A stretch of 64,000 nt of DNA from Portulaca oleracea (GCA_029582165.1 CM055881.1:25897594-25961593), one strand, 5' to 3'. Counted from the first letter of the stretch, positions 1 to 13,508 are shown. Numbers and translations: made by a program. Notes: generated by a model not told the origin, from the letters alone.

Positions 1-696
1 GTGCACCGGCTGGAGGGTGGTCGGAAAAAAAGGCGCCGGCACCGGCTGGCCTTGGCTGGTGAACGGCCAGCACTAGCAGGTGGCAGTGAGGGAGACGGGT
101 GGCATAGTGGGAGAGTTTGAGAGATGAGGTGTTTGATTAACTTCAAGTGACAATTGCCCCCTTAATGACATCATCTTTTATATATAATATCATACATACT
201 TAAGCCCAATTAAGAAATCTCGCCCTCTCTTTTTGCTCATGTTGGCTGGTCCAAAAGGCCTAATTAAAACAAATTTTATCAATTTTAATTCTCCACTCTC
301 ATAATTATGTCTCCCTAATTCCCCAACTTACCGAAATTTAATAAACCATAAAAATGTTATTGGTAACCCAAATAAATATATCCCACACAGCTCCATGAAA
401 TTTCTCATAATTATAATCCAAAATTGACTTGGGTACAAGAAGGTCCCGATATATCGGTCTCGGTAGAAGAATTCATAAATGATCAGGATCACTATAATAA
501 TTATCGGAAGAGATTCATCAAGAAAAGAAAATTAAATTGATCCGTTGACGATCGTTGCACTATTCAAGTTCTGCAAAACATAAAATGGGTTAGAAAAATG
601 GAATATGCGCTTTAATTATTCGTGATTTATTTTTAACCTTCATTATTTAAACTAATAAATACGTATTAAGGGGGTGATTTTCTTCGGGTTATTACA
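1..696 (-). repeat. Element A 3' LTR (partial)
   Basis: This matches the right LTR from about 8244 to 8938 with scattered differences, ending ..TTACA at 696 where the right copy ends GTTACA. In element orientation this is the 3' LTR, truncated by the window start. Confidence 0.9.
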
Positions 697-712
697 TATT
701 ACTCCCCTTAAA
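697..712 (-). other. Element A polypurine tract
   Basis: Read on the minus strand, the bases next to the 3' LTR are AAGGGGAGTAATA, a purine-rich tract in the position where plus-strand DNA synthesis is primed. Confidence 0.75.
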
Positions 713-789
713 AGAAGTTTCGTCCCCGAAACTTGAAAATACTACCCTCTTATCTTCAGAGTATTACCTTATAACAGATAGGGGTACTT

Positions 790-3700
790 GTTTCACATGC
801 CCTTTTCGGTTTCCCATGTAGCTTCCGACGTGGAGTGATTAGTCTAAAGGACTTTCACTAAACGAATCTCCTTGGAGAATAAAAGCCTGACCCTCCGATC
901 TTGAATCTGAACCGGAACTTCTTCCTAAGATAGATTTTCTGCGATTGCCATTGGCTCGGGTTTAACAACATGGTTCGGGTTCGATATATATTTTTGCAAC
1001 TGAGAAACATGGAACACATCATGAATATATTCTAACTTTGTAAGCAATTCAAGCCTGTATGCGACCGAGTTAATCTTTTCAATAATCCCATAAAGGCCCA
1101 ATCAACCGAGGACTTAGCTTCCCTTTAATATTGAACCTACGCACTCCTTTAGTGGGTGAAGCCTTGAGGAACACTTTCTCTTTCGGCTGAATATCTAAAG
1201 GTTTCCTTCTCCGATCGGCATAGCTTTTCTGCCGGCTCTGGCGGTCTTGATGTGCTGCTGGATGACCCGTACTTTATCAATCATATCCTGTATCATCTCA
1301 GGACCCACGACCAGAGCCTCGTCTAGTTCGTTCCAACATAAAGAGGATTTGCATTTATAACCGTAAAGGGCTTCAAAAGGCGTCACCTGGATCGTAGCTT
1401 GGTATCTATTGTTGTAGGAGAATTCCGCCCGTGGTAAGAACTCTTCCCAACTTCCCTGAAAATCTAGGACGCATGCCCGAAGCATGTCTTCCACTATCTG
1501 ATTTACTCTCTCTGTTTGGCTATTTGTTTCTGGATGGTACGAGCTACTGAAGCTCAACGTGGTGCCAAATGCCTTCTGTAGAATTGCCCAAAATCGCGAT
1601 TGAAACCTAGTGTCTCAGTCTCAGGTTATGTCTTTAGGAATGTCGTGTAACCTTACCACTTCCATTACATAAATATATGCTAACTAATCAACCTTCCAAC
1701 TCTCATTGATTGGAATGAAATGGGCAGATTTGGTCAATCGGTCTACGATCACTCACATCGCATTCTTCTTGGTGACCGTCAAGGGTAATCCCATGATAAA
1801 GTCCATAGAGATTGAGTCTCATTTCTTTGTAGGGACCTCCAATGGCCTTAGTTCTCCTGCAGGCCGTTGATGCTATATTTTCACCATTTGGCATGTGAGA
1901 CACTTATCCACAAAATTGGCAATGTCTTTCTTCATGTTAGGCCACCAGAACTTCGCTTTTATGTCTCGGTACATCTTAGTACCTCCTGGGTGGTCTGAGT
2001 ATGGGGCATTGTGCCCTTCGTGCAGAATCCTCTCTTGTAAACCTTGGCTCGCAGACACACATAGACGATTTTGGAATCTTAAGGTTCAATCCTCGTAAAC
2101 CAAAAATCCTGGCATTTTTCCTTGTTCTATTCCTGTACGGATATGCCCTAACTGATCATCATTCCTTTGTTCTTCCTTGATTTTATCCAAAAGGGAGGGT
2201 TGTACCTGAAGCTCTGCCAACTATGCCCTTACATAATCTAGCGGGTCTACTTCAATCCCTGCTTCCTGAATCTCCTGGTTGAGCTTTGATTTGGCCATCT
2301 TCGGCGCATCTGTGTCGTGCTGATTTTTCCTACTTAGGGCATTAGCTACTGAATTTGCCTTTCCTGGATGGTATTGAATGTCTAAGTCCTAATCCTTGAT
2401 GAGCTCCAACCAACTTCGTTGCCTTAATTTTAACTCTTTCTGAGTAAATATGTACTTGAGACTTTGATGATCTGTAAAGACTTTGGTAGAAACACCGTAT
2501 AAATAATGTCTCCAAATCTTCAAGGCAAAAACTACTGCCACTAGTTCTAGGTCATGTGTAGGGTAATTCGGCTCATATGGCTTCAGCTGCCGGAGGCATA
2601 AGCCATGACCTTTGTCATCTTGCATCAAGACACATCCTAACCCTCGTTTGGACGCGTCGCTATATATGACATATTCTTTCCCTTTCACTGGCAAGGCCAA
2701 GATTGGGGCCGATGTGAGTCTCATTTTGAGTTCTTGAAATGCATTCTCACACTTTTCTGACTATGCAAACTTGGTAGTCTTTCTCAATAGACTGGTCAAC
2801 GGCAAGGCAATCTTAGAAAAATCTTGTATGAAACACCTATAATAGCCCGCCATACCTAAAAAGCTCCTCACTTTGGTAATGGTTATGGATCTACTTTTAT
2901 CCCTTCTTTGGTCATTATATGCCCTAAAAAGGCTACTTCTTCCAACAAGAACTCACACTTTTTCAACTTGGCATATCGTTGATGTCCTCTCAGCGTTTGC
3001 AACACTATTCTCAAATGTTGTTCATGCTCTTCTCCAGTCTTTGAGTAAATCGAAATATCGTCAACAAAGACTACTTCAAACTTATCCAAAAATGGCCTGA
3101 AACTCGATTCATAATATCCATAAATACTGTCGGTGCATTGGTAAGCCCAAAAGGCATCACTATAAACTCGTAGTGCCCATAACGGGTCCTAAAAGCTGTC
3201 CTAGGTATATCATCTGGCCTTATCTGCAACTAGTGATATCTAGACCTTAGATCAATCTTGGAAAATATGTCTCCCCCTTGCAACTGGTCAAATAAATCAT
3301 CAATACGGGGCAACAGATACTTGTTCTTGATAGCAACTTTGTTTAGCTCCCGGTAATCAATACACAACCTCGGGCTTCCATCTTTTTTCTTAACAAACAA
3401 AACTGGTGCTCCCAAGGAGAAACACTTGGCCTTATAAACCGTATCTTAATCAACTCATCTAGTTGGGTCTTGAGCTCTTCAACTTGCGGATGCCATTCGA
3501 TAAGGCGCTTTCGAGATGGGTTGCGTACCTGGAACTAGCTCTACTTCAAAATCGATTTCCCTCCTTGGGGGTAAGCTAGTTAGCTCATCTGGCTTAATTC
3601 CCATTACATAGCATGAATATCCCTCCGCTCCTTAGCATATAAGCCTTCTTGCCTTTATCTAAGACATAATCCTAATATTGGGTTTCTTAGATTCACCCTT

Positions 3701-4039
3701 GAAATGAACCTTACCTCCTAACTGACTTTTCATCACAACCATTCCTTCATCACATTTTATTTTGGCTTCATGCTTGGCTAACCAATCCATGCCTAAGATA
3801 ACAGCAAATTCAGCTATGTCTAGTATCATAAGGTCTTATGAAAAACTTTCCTTCGGTTTTCTAAGAGGGACATTCAAGAGTACCCTTTTACATGCTATAA
3901 CTTGGCCATCTGGTAATCGTATCTGGTATGCAACTACTTTTTCATGTTTCAGTAGGCTTAGCTCAGAACTAACATGTGCAGAAATAAAAGAATGCGACAC
4001 AACGGAATCAAATAAAGCATAAACAGATATGGCGTTCAT
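790..4039 (-). pseudogene. Element A pol: protease-RT-RNaseH-integrase-chromodomain, decayed
   Basis: Pieces in element order: protease remnant (about 4039-3836, where the DSG active-site triad reads DSV); RT fingers (3415-3230, [20 protein letters not shown]); RT palm (3089-2883, with the catalytic VDD in [10 protein letters not shown]); RNase H (2724-2389, [13 protein letters not shown] and the TDHQSLKY motif); integrase zinc finger (2058-1873, H..H then CLTC); integrase core and C-terminus (1557-1195, AEFSYNN, PFEALYG). A chromodomain end is visible at about 860-790 (HSTSEATWETEKGM), preceded by an in-frame TAG where the family has tryptophan. The pieces are in different frames with several stops, so this is a dead gene. 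The chromodomain normally guides integration to heterochromatin. Confidence 0.88.
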
Positions 4040-5054
4040 TTAAAGAGTTCCAGAAACCACTATACCTGAGGTGGCCGCTTCCTTTCTTCCCATGGTGTAG
4101 GCTCGTCCTATATTTGCTTTGCATTGGTGGAGGAGGTGCCACACGTGGCATTGGTGCGAGTCTTGTCGTGGGTGCGCTTGAGATGGGCTTGGCCTTTTCA
4201 GGGGCAATACCTCGCTTTTAACCCTATTATCGTTCGATCTCCTCTTTGGCCTAGCTTAGCTTTCCTTTTCTTGATAAACATCCCTTGAATCCTTCCTTAC
4301 TCTTTCCACCTCAGCTACACGCTCGTATAACTCCTACATTGTGCTGAAGGGTTGATCTGCCAGATGGCTTCATATATTCGAAGTCAAACTACCCTCGAAT
4401 CTAGCAATCCTCATGCACTCGGTGGTCATGTACTCTGGCGCGAAACGACCAGCTCGTTGAACTTGGCAGCATACTCCATAACTGATATCTCATGATTGGA
4501 CATCCTCAGTTCCATGAACTCCTCCTTTTGATGTTGCAAGGAGAGAGGGTAAAACTTGGCTCAAAGATCGACTAGGAAATCCTCCCATGACGATTTCGTT
4601 CCTTGGTACTTGCTCTTCATGGTACCCCACCATAAATCCGCTTCATTAACCAAATAAAAGGTCTCGAGGGTTACCCATTTCTCCTTTGGTACCTCAAGGA
4701 TCTCAAATATATTTTCCATACCTCGGATTCAGTCTTCTAATTCCACAGGGTTAAAGCCTCCTACATATGTTCTAGGGTTCCTCTTGGCTACCATATCAGC
4801 ATGGTCATCATTCCTTATAATGTTTCTTCCTTCCACACTAGGATTAAGGATTCTCTATAAAAGTTCCCGTATCACTTGTCCTAAAACTCGGAATGGTAGG
4901 GGTTAGGTGGGGGCATCATTTCGTTGAGGATCCTAATGTCGGATTAACATGGGGTACCCCTTGGGTCCTGTAGTTGTAGGTTCTGCCCTCTGGAATCGGC
5001 AGCTTCTTCCCCCTGTTCGTTAGAAGAGTGGTCATTGTTTGACACGTGCGACAT
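4040..5054 (-). pseudogene. Element A gag remnant
   Basis: The stretch between the leader and the protease is where gag lies. A plausible start codon is at 5054-5052 (MSHVSNNDHSSNEQ) and reaches a stop after about 35 codons. Further in, short minus-strand frames resemble the capsid region, but no long frame remains and I could not place an intact CCHC knuckle. Called mainly by position. Confidence 0.6.
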
Positions 5055-6522
5055 GCTACATTATAAACATACCATTTTAGTTTAAATCTCAATCATTCCA
5101 CCCCCTTCACACTGTATGCATTAAAGAAGAAAGTCTCAAGCAATCCTTTCATAACCATACCCCTTGTCCCTTGTTATCTTCGCATAATTTAATCACAACC
5201 CATGTTCCCAAAACTTATTATTCCCCCTCTTGTGTTCATGCTTAACTTGTTAATTTTGTGCATACGTAATTTCCCCTCAAGTCGATCAACATAACATACA
5301 TCCTCTTCCTCACTTCTTAAAAAATCAGATTATAAACACATGCAACCTTGAGACATTAAAAGCTAATTCCCAACCATAACATATGAAAGTCAAACTTGTT
5401 CTCAAAACATAACCCACAATACACATGATTATAACATTGTTCTCAACCTAATTCACAACGAAAATACTGCTTCTCATTCTTCCTCCCCTCTTCTTGCTCA
5501 TACAGAACCTGAACTCCCTAAGAAGGGGTATAGTCTGTTCCTTATCATCTTCATGGTCCTTACTACCGTCATTCTCCTCAACCTTAAACTGGACGGTAGG
5601 TTGGGGCCTAATAGATCTATGAAATAGTATGGGATTTCCCATGATTGCATTTCCCAGCATTCTACATATGCGTAGACCTTCAGCTCAAAGGTCACCACGG
5701 ACCATGCTCCTAAAATCTGAAATCATTCTTCGTGGGTGCCTTGCTTGAAAATATAGATAAAAATCATGGTACTTGTTCCAGAACCAAGTCCAGGGATGCG
5801 CGTGCGTTAGAATCGCTAATAGACAGTGAGCCCTCCTCATAGGGTCGTGATATTAAGACTTCAGATTCTCTCTCAGCGTATGACAAATCTCCATTAACTT
5901 CATAATGCGCGATGAAATACAGTCCTCAAGTTTCATTAACATTACCTAAGGGTTTGGCATTTCGAAGTTGGCCATCTAACATATCATATAACGATTTACG
6001 AATTAATAAAATAAATCAAACTTTCTACCAGCATAAACTTGTATCATAAACTTGCCCGGACGAAACCCATAACTATGTCAAGTCTTAAACAACTTCATGT
6101 ATCATAATTGACCTCAAATTTGTAGCACCACATCAATTTATAACTTAACATTTCTTATAGACATGCATAACATCACCATTTACCAAACCTTTTCAAACTT
6201 ATAGACTTGTAACAAATCTTGAACTTAAAATTTCAACCTATACTCAACTTTCCCCCTATTCATGTGTGCCTCTTTATTCCCTAGATCTTTACATACCACT
6301 ATGCATATACTTAGACCTTTTTCACACCCCAAATTTCATTGTTCAACTTAGAACAAGACTCAAGCATTTCAGGAGGTACCTTATGTACTTAAATTCTAAA
6401 GGATCACATGCATTTAAACTCTTATCCTATCCTTTATATTGCTTGATTACCTCTAACTTTATCACATACATTTTCCTTAGCACCTAAAGGTATCCCAAAG
6501 GTATTTCTCCTAATCTTTTTTT
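5055..6522 (-). other. Element A leader (noncoding)
   Basis: About 1.5 kb between PBS and gag, with only short frames that look like chance. No host gene is visible. Confidence 0.6.
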
Positions 6523-6534
6523 GCTCTGATACCA
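6523..6534 (-). other. Element A primer binding site (tRNA-iMet)
   Basis: On the minus strand this reads TGGTATCAGAGC, the complement of the 3' end of initiator-methionine tRNA used by many plant retroelements. It lies four bases inside the 5' LTR, which fixes the element's orientation. Confidence 0.93.
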
Positions 6535-6538
6535 CAAC

Positions 6539-8938
6539 TGTAACACCCCCAGGTCACTAACTACAAGATTAAGCTAATGACTCACTTAACCTAATGATTA
6601 GCAGCGGATAAACACCTGAGAGCATTACCGCCGTCCGTGTAAACGGACAAGGCTAAAACTACAACCCAAGGCAGGCAAACAAGCATAAGACTAACTTAAA
6701 ACATGCATCACCAAGCCATAACTTAACTTAACAACCTCAAAAACAACATACCAAAATCCAATAAATATTATACAAGCCAGAATAAATGATTTCTCTTATT
6801 TCCTTCAGAAAGTGCCTTTAACCACCTTCAATCTCCTTAAGATGTTCTAGATTTCGTCCGTCCGAGGATTTCCCTTTTTCTTTTGCAGAGGTTCCTAAAA
6901 CGAAAATATAAAACTTCGAAGAGTGAGATAAACTCAGTATGTATACCCCGATAATGTAAGAATCTTTTTGAAGATAATTTTAGTTCTTTAGTGCGGTTCT
7001 AAAAACATTAAAAACAACGTAACTAACAGATAAACAATAAAAGCAGCATAACTTACAAAGATTGACCTTAACTTAACCTGTACAAGGAGAAAAAAATACT
7101 TTAACCTGCAATTTAAGTCACAACTTAAAAGAAATGTACTTATGAGTTCCTTCCTTTAAATAATTAAATTATCAACAACCTTGTTTAAACGCGACCTAAA
7201 TCATGCACAACCTAATATAGAACATACGTAAAACCTTAACATAAACATGACTTTAAACTCCGATAAAACAAGACTTGAAACCCATGAAAAGACACCAGTA
7301 AAACTTTACTTTGCTCACTCTCTCTCACTTAGGAAACTTAGAGTACATAAAACATAGGCATATAATCATAAAACTTTACTTTTGTTCAAATGACTTGAGT
7401 AACTTAAGAAACTTTAAACTTAGTTGTCATGTTATTATCCTGAAGCTCCCCTACTTGCGCTCATCGGCTAAGCCTCCGTATGCGCATACCCGGACCGATT
7501 GGGAGATCCGGATGGTGGACAATGTCCTATACTGGCCAGTTTGTCATGGTGTGCACCTAAGGCACCATAAACATGTTTTCCTTGGTGTGCACTAAGGCAC
7601 CATAGACGTGTACGGGGCCTTTATTAATTTTATAGAACTTGAAAACTTAAACCTTGATACCTTGACATTGGATTCTTAATAAAACTAGTTCTTAAACTAC
7701 CTTTTCCAATCATAACTTAAAATACAATCTTGTAATCTCCTTGAATAAGAATTTACTTATAAAGGAAGTTGATTCATGAAATAACTTACACATCGAAAGT
7801 GTGAAATTATTGTGAAAGTTCTTAACATAAAGGATGCCTAACATAAATATTTAAGAGAATGATAAACTGTAACATTAACTTGAAAAGTCAACGTTGGGTA
7901 CTTAAAAATCCATGAGAACTTGTATAAACTTTTGAACATAAATCCTGAGAATTTACATATGAACACGAATGCAAATATATAATTCAAGTACTTAGCATAT
8001 AAATATTAATTTATAATATCATGCATAAAATGTCAAGTAATATACGTACCTGAAGACCAAAAAAAAAACACGCCTACACGTGCAGAGACTGGAGCAGTAG
8101 CGCAACGATCTCTTGAAGGGACCAAATGTTTTCCTTGATGCTTGGATTTCTCAACCCTTCTCTTGTTGAACTCTAAGACTAATTGATTTTCCTTCTTGCA
8201 ATAGGAGAAGAAAACGAAGGAGGATGATGAAGGTAGTACGGTGGTGTGCCGGCTAGAGTGCGGGTGGAAAAAAGGCACCGGCGACGGCTGGCCTTGGCTA
8301 GTGGACGGCCAGCAGCAGCAGGCGGTAGTGAGGGAGACGGGTGGCATAGTGGGAAAGTTTGAGAGATGAGGTGTTTGATTAACTTTAAGTGACAACTCCC
8401 CCATTAATGTCATCATCTTTTTTATATAATATCATACATACTTAAGCCCAATTAAGAAGTCTCCCCCTCTCTTTTTGCTCATGTTGGACAGTCCACAAGG
8501 CCCAATTAAAACAAATTTTATCAATTTTAATTCTCCCCTCTCATACTTATATCTCCCTAATTCCCCAACTTACCAAAATTTATTAAACTATAAAAATGTT
8601 ATTGGTAACCCAAATAAATATATCCCGCACACCTCCATGAAATTTCTCATAATTATAATCCTAAATTGACTTGAGTACAAGAAGGTACCGATATATCGGT
8701 CTCGGTAGAAGAATTCTTAAACAACCAGGATCACTATAAAAATTATCGAAAGAGATTCATCAAGAAAAGAAAATTAAATTGATCCGTTGACGATCGTTGC
8801 ATTGTTCAAGTCCTGTAAAACATACACTGGGTTAGAAAAATGGAACAAGCGCTTTAATTATTCGTGATTTATTTTTAACCTTGATTATTTAAACTAATAA
8901 ATACGTATTAAGGGGGTGATTTTCTTCGGGTTGTTACA
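6539..8938 (-). repeat. Element A 5' LTR (2.4 kb)
   Basis: Bounded on the plus strand by TGTAACACCCC and ..GTTACA, with TG/CA ends and terminal inverted repeat TGTAAC/GTTACA. Its right third matches 1-696. A direct repeat of about 23 bp built on TGGTGTGCAC..TAAGGCACC occurs at 7547-7569 and 7583-7604. A 127-codon frame at 8416-8033 lies within the LTR and has no recognisable domain. Confidence 0.92.
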
Positions 8939-10044
8939 CCAAACCTAGTCCTTAGGTGTGTCGTTGCATTTCGATAATCCGGTTCACCTTTGTAAAGTGG
9001 TAACCTCAAACCTTTTCACCTCGAAATCTGTTTTTGGAATGTTCTCAGTTTAGATAGTTTTAGCTTTGGTTTTCATGTTTTTCTCGCTCTTATTAAACCG
9101 GCGAAACCAACAAGGGGTTGTGTGAGTGGACGACACTCACGCCCATTAAGTACTTCATTTACGAACGGAGCAACATGAGTTAGGAGGGTAACCCCTTTTC
9201 GAAGGGTGATATCGATCCCGAAAAACCAGGTAAATAAAAGATAAAAAGAAAATAAATAGGAGAAAAATAAAAAAAGCTTGTGTATTAGTTCACCGACGTG
9301 GTTTGGCGTGGATGGTTAGCGGCCCCTCGCCCTTAAGTACCTTGTATATGTATGGAGAGAACCATGCTGGGAAAGTAAACCCCTCTACATTTTATCTCGA
9401 AATATGCCAACAAAAAAAAAAGTGATGAGAATAAGTAGTGAAATCGTCTCCTATGTAACTTGCGGCCCTCACCAAGCTAAGGGCGGCATCAAATAGGTTG
9501 GGGGTGACGCTTAAGTAATTAATAATCGAAATTCAAGTTTGAATGTGTGTTTAATCGAGGTTGGTTTGTCTTTGTCGAGTTCCAACCGAGAATAGATTAG
9601 GGAACACTAGCATTGTGCACGAGGTAATCGTTAAGCAAGGCCGGTTGAGAAGTCTGAAAATTTAGCCTCACCCGAGTCTAGTATCTTGGCATGTACATAT
9701 ACTAACTGTTTTTGCTTGACTAACAAGGTTGTTTGATTAGCTTTGGTGTAAAAGCAATTATAAACTCTGCCTTCTCTTTTTGTAAAAGTTTTTTATTTAC
9801 ACTTTCGTTTTCCTTTCTCTTTTTCTTTTCGGTTTTCTTGGGTATATCTTCTACAAACCCTCACGAGACCTGCCTCGTCGACCCGGACTACCAGTGGATT
9901 TAAAGGGCTTGATGCATACGCTAAATGCATCCGTGATTCCTGCGAAAGTGAGTTAGGATTTCCTAATTTCTTAGGATAATTTTTCTTTGTTTTGATCGGG
10001 ACGATTAAAGTCTAAGTGTTTGTGTGTGTGTGGGGGGGGGAGGG
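8939..10044 (+). mobile_element. Element B internal remnant (old Athila-like element)
   Basis: No coding frame is recognisable. It is assigned to element B because it leads into a long G-rich polypurine tract (about 10030-10044) directly followed by an LTR start (TGTTTAGGCTCAAAT). It is therefore the 3' internal part of a plus-strand LTR element, cut on the left by element A. Confidence 0.55.
10030..10044 (+). other. Element B polypurine tract
   Basis: A run of G with one A (GGGGGGGGAGGGG) stands immediately before the TG of a new LTR, preceded by a GT microsatellite. Confidence 0.7.
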
Positions 10045-10332
10045 GTGTTTAGGCTCAAATTTGAGCCTAAATGCGTTCCTTTTACCTCAAGTTTTAATTA
10101 TTTTTAATATGTTTATTAGTATTTTTACTCCTTTTTCTTTCTTTTGCAGATCTTGTGAGCTTTAGACACTTGGGGAGCAACAGTGCACAAAACGAGGCCA
10201 TTTATGGCCTAAAAGCAGAGGAGTCGGGTTGTCCCACAGAAACCCTATCCTGGAGGAGAAGAGCCATGCCTCGATCTCGGGAATAGAGAAGAAAACAAGT
10301 AAGATCTCTCATCAAAAGAGTCAGGCCGTGAC
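10045..10332 (+). repeat. Element B 3' LTR, left part
   Basis: The LTR begins TGTTTAGGCTCAAATTTGAG and continues until it is interrupted at 10332 by element C. It resumes at 23208. The 5-bp sequence GTGAC at 10328-10332 is repeated at 23203-23207, which proves that the two parts were once joined. Confidence 0.7.
10328..10332. repeat. Element C target site duplication, left
   Basis: GTGAC directly before the TG of the left LTR; repeated exactly at 23203-23207 after the CA of the right LTR. Confidence 0.9.
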
Positions 10333-11629
10333 TGACAGGGCCGCAAGCGCACGGGTACTATTGTAGCAATGTCAAGGTCGATCCCACAGGGACTTAGTCT
10401 AGTAACGCAGTGAACTATCCCACTGCTTAATTGCTAAGCCAATTGGGTGTGATTATTTTTAATAATTTCTAACGAACTAACTAAAACCAAGGTGGACAGG
10501 AAATGATTAGCTTGAGGTAATTCGATGGATGAAGACTTCTAGGGTTTTACTCACCTAACAACAGGGTCTAAAAGCCAAATTAAAGCATGTACAAGAAAGT
10601 AACTAAAACGAATCAAGAATCGATAACATCTAAATTCTATCGCCATTTCGATGCTAAATAGAATTATCCTGACTAACCTAATCAACAACTTTAAATGCGC
10701 TTTTGGGTTAAACAGAATTGAAGGTCTAAGCAAGGTCGGGTTATCTAATGATTCCCTAGTCTACTACTTCTTTTTCAACTTTCGTAGGCCTAGGTAGAAG
10801 GGTTGGTGGTCAAATTCCCCTAACTCACCTTTCGGTACTTCTTAGGTTAATCCCTGAATTGCAAACATCGAAGGCCTTAAGAACATTCGTAAGCAAGAAA
10901 AACGCAACCTTCTATTGATTCAATTGAGAATTCAAGCACAAACTAAAGCATTTCTAAACAAACTCCATATTGTTGGTTCATAAAACCCTAGAAAGAACGA
11001 AATCTACTCACAAATAGTCATTGAAAACAAGAAATACATTCTAAATTTGGTAATCAATTCTAGAATTAAGAAACAGAAAGTGAGAAGAGTAAAGCAAACA
11101 CTAAGGAGAAATTCGTAGGATCTTCTCAAAAACTTCACAAAAGTGTTGCGTGCTTCTTCTCGAATTCCAAATCTTCAATGTCTTCGGATTGATTCTTGGT
11201 GAATGGAGGTGTTTTCTGGTGGGGAATTCCTCTCAAAAATCTATCATTTCTGCCCAGAATAAGTGCTGAACTGCTGTCTAATTCTTTCCCCAGTTTATTT
11301 CCACGAGAATAACCGCCAGGTCTGAGAAGCAGCGTGGCTGTCACCACGGGCAGCCCGAGGTTGGTGCTGTCTCGCTAATTTCTGCTCGTTTCTTGCTGAA
11401 ATATTTACAACGGTCTTATCAACAGTAGTTGATGCCCGTGGTACCCTTGGCCTTACCAAATTTGCATAAAAAATCAACTTTTTGGCCCTAAACCTGCAAA
11501 TCAATACCAAAAACACAAAGATCAAGCGTAAATAGAGAAATTGGGAATATTAAACACCTTTTTAGCCCAAATTTACCATGATTATGCTTCTAAAGCACCT
11601 AGAAATAAGTGCAAATAATGCACTTATCA
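10333..11629 (-). repeat. Element C 3' LTR (1297 bp)
   Basis: Plus-strand ends are TGACAGGGCC and CACTTATCA; in element sense it begins TGATAAGTGCATTATTTGC. It aligns with 21893-23202 nearly throughout. Near 11329-11370 it holds a shortened copy of the GC palindrome that is complete in the other LTR. Confidence 0.93.
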
Positions 11630-11643
11630 ACCCCTCCATGCTA
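11628..11643 (-). other. Element C polypurine tract, copy at the 3' LTR
   Basis: The plus-strand 16-mer CAACCCCTCCATGCTA begins at the last two bases of the LTR. In element sense it is TAGCATGGAGGGGTTG, the plus-strand primer. The same 16-mer recurs at 13493 and 15893. Confidence 0.85.
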
Positions 11644-13492
11644 AAACCTTGCTTGTCCCCAAGCAACTACTAGACTCAAAACTAGGAAAAACGGACTCAA
11701 AAGAAGAAAAGGAAAAGAGACTCGAACATCCTATGCACAAGCCCCCTCAGGTAAGCTTTAGTAGAACTCTCAAGCAACTAGGTCCAACCAAAACACAGCA
11801 CAAAAGCGATTAAAACATTTTAGCACAAGACAGAGGGAGATTCTCGAAAAGGATTTAGGGGAATCACACCATCAAGGTCAAATTAATCACCCTTCCGTCA
11901 CCAAATTAGTGAGAAAGCACGTGTATGAGTATGAAACTAAGACAGTTGAGAGCAATCCTCACTTTTGGGAATGTGGAAACACTCCTCTCATGTGTTTTCA
12001 AAATGAATTCGATGCTTGGTTCTCTCAATACTGTAGCCTAGGAAACAATCTGCCATATGCTTGATGATCATCTCGATTCTCTACCACTATATGCAAAATG
12101 CAAATGACAATCAAGAGGTCTTTGAAAGGATTGTAACGGGGCTAAGGTTAGGGGTAAGGGACGGAAAATATTTGGATAAGTGGAGCTCAAAGCCAAGCTT
12201 GGAGTTATACTTTTCCAACCTCACTCAATGTCATTAAACCTTACTCGCCCATAAACAATCATAACAATCCCGAAACATTTATTAGAAACCGCCTCATTAC
12301 TAGACTCCTCACTTGCCATCACACTTGTGCTTCCCCTTTTATTTTCTCTTTTTTTTCTTTTTTTTATTTTCTATTTGTTATTGGATTGTTCTCTCTCTTC
12401 TTCTTTTTTCGAAGCAAGTGATTAGCAAGTGCAAATCATATGCAAAATTAAGTACAAAACTTGGCGGGCTTTACTAACATAATCACTACATTGATACTAC
12501 ATAAGTGAGAAAAACCCCATCACTTCTTATTCATGACTTTCCCAACACACTGTTTTGCGAATGTATTCACAAGTAACCCCATCAACCACACTCAATATAC
12601 TCCAAGCAATGGCTTAAGGTAGGTAGATACGTAATTGGCCAAGGCTTATAATTTCGGTTTATTCCAAGAAAACGGAGTAATCAAAGGCTAAAAGAAGGGT
12701 TAAAGGCGGAGAATTACATGAATAGGGTGGCTATTTGTCTATGTAACTACAATAAGTGCGAATGAATGCCTCAATCATGTTGTTAATGCATGATGCAAAT
12801 GCAGTTTCAAAGAGATGAAAAGCAAGTTCTAGAGATCACAACCAAGGTTGAGTCACACATGGGAATATGAGACTAATGAGAATGATTAGACATTTTGGCT
12901 TAGAGGTCTCACGGGTTTGTGCTCAACAACCAATCAAAGAACATAAACATTCAAATGCTAAGCTCACATCAAAGGGTCAGGAAGGGCAATCAATCTTCAC
13001 TATCAAGATGCAATCCCAAATCAAGATGTTTTCGAAAATTCTTTTCAAATCTTTGAATCACTAACGGGCTACGCAAAGGCTAAACAAAGCTATAAGAAAT
13101 ACTGCTTAGCTTACAATCATCACCGGAGGTTTACCTAACCTAATCCTAAAGCTATTCTAACAATTTTTTTTTTCATTTTGCATGATTTTTCTAATTTTTT
13201 GGCTTTTCTTTTTTTTTCTCTTTTTTTTTCCTTTTTTTCTAAGCAAGATGAACTAAATGCAACTAAACTAAATGCAATCTACATGCTTAAGTGATTACCT
13301 ATGAAGAAAAACAAGAAAAACAAAGGACACATCTAGACTAATGAAACACAACTATATGTTGTGCAAACTATATGCATGATGCAAAGATATGTACAAATGT
13401 ATATACACACAAGTCATTCTCCCAAAAGTTATAATCAATCATCGAAACATGGCAACCAAATCAACAAGACAACCAAATCACACAAAACCAAC
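11644..13492 (-). other. Element C spacer between ORF3 and 3' LTR
   Basis: About 1.85 kb without credible genes. It contains T-rich runs near 12340-12420 and 13160-13240, which are A-rich in element sense. Its frames are short and have no domains. Confidence 0.6.
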
Positions 13493-13508
13493 CAACCCCT
13501 CCATGCTA
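13493..13508 (-). other. Element C internal polypurine tract, copy after ORF3
   Basis: An exact second copy of CAACCCCTCCATGCTA lies about 75 bp past the end of ORF3 in element sense. Confidence 0.75.

Larger units (their letters stand above)
1..8938 (-). mobile_element. Element A: Tekay-like chromovirus (Ty3/gypsy)
   Basis: An LTR retrotransposon read on the minus strand. The block 1-696 repeats the last part of 6539-8938, so these are its 3' and 5' LTRs; the 3' LTR is cut by the window edge. Between them, in element order, lie a PBS, a leader, gag, protease, reverse transcriptase, RNase H and integrase with a C-terminal chromodomain remnant. The order protease-RT-RNaseH-integrase defines Ty3/gypsy, and the integrase and chromodomain wording is that of the Tekay/Del chromoviruses. 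All coding parts are broken by stops and shifts, so the copy cannot encode its own proteins. The five bases after the right LTR are CCAAA; the matching duplication would lie outside the window. Confidence 0.9.

Noticed and set aside
8033..8416. 127-codon minus-strand frame
   Set aside because: It lies inside the LTR of element A and has no recognisable domain.
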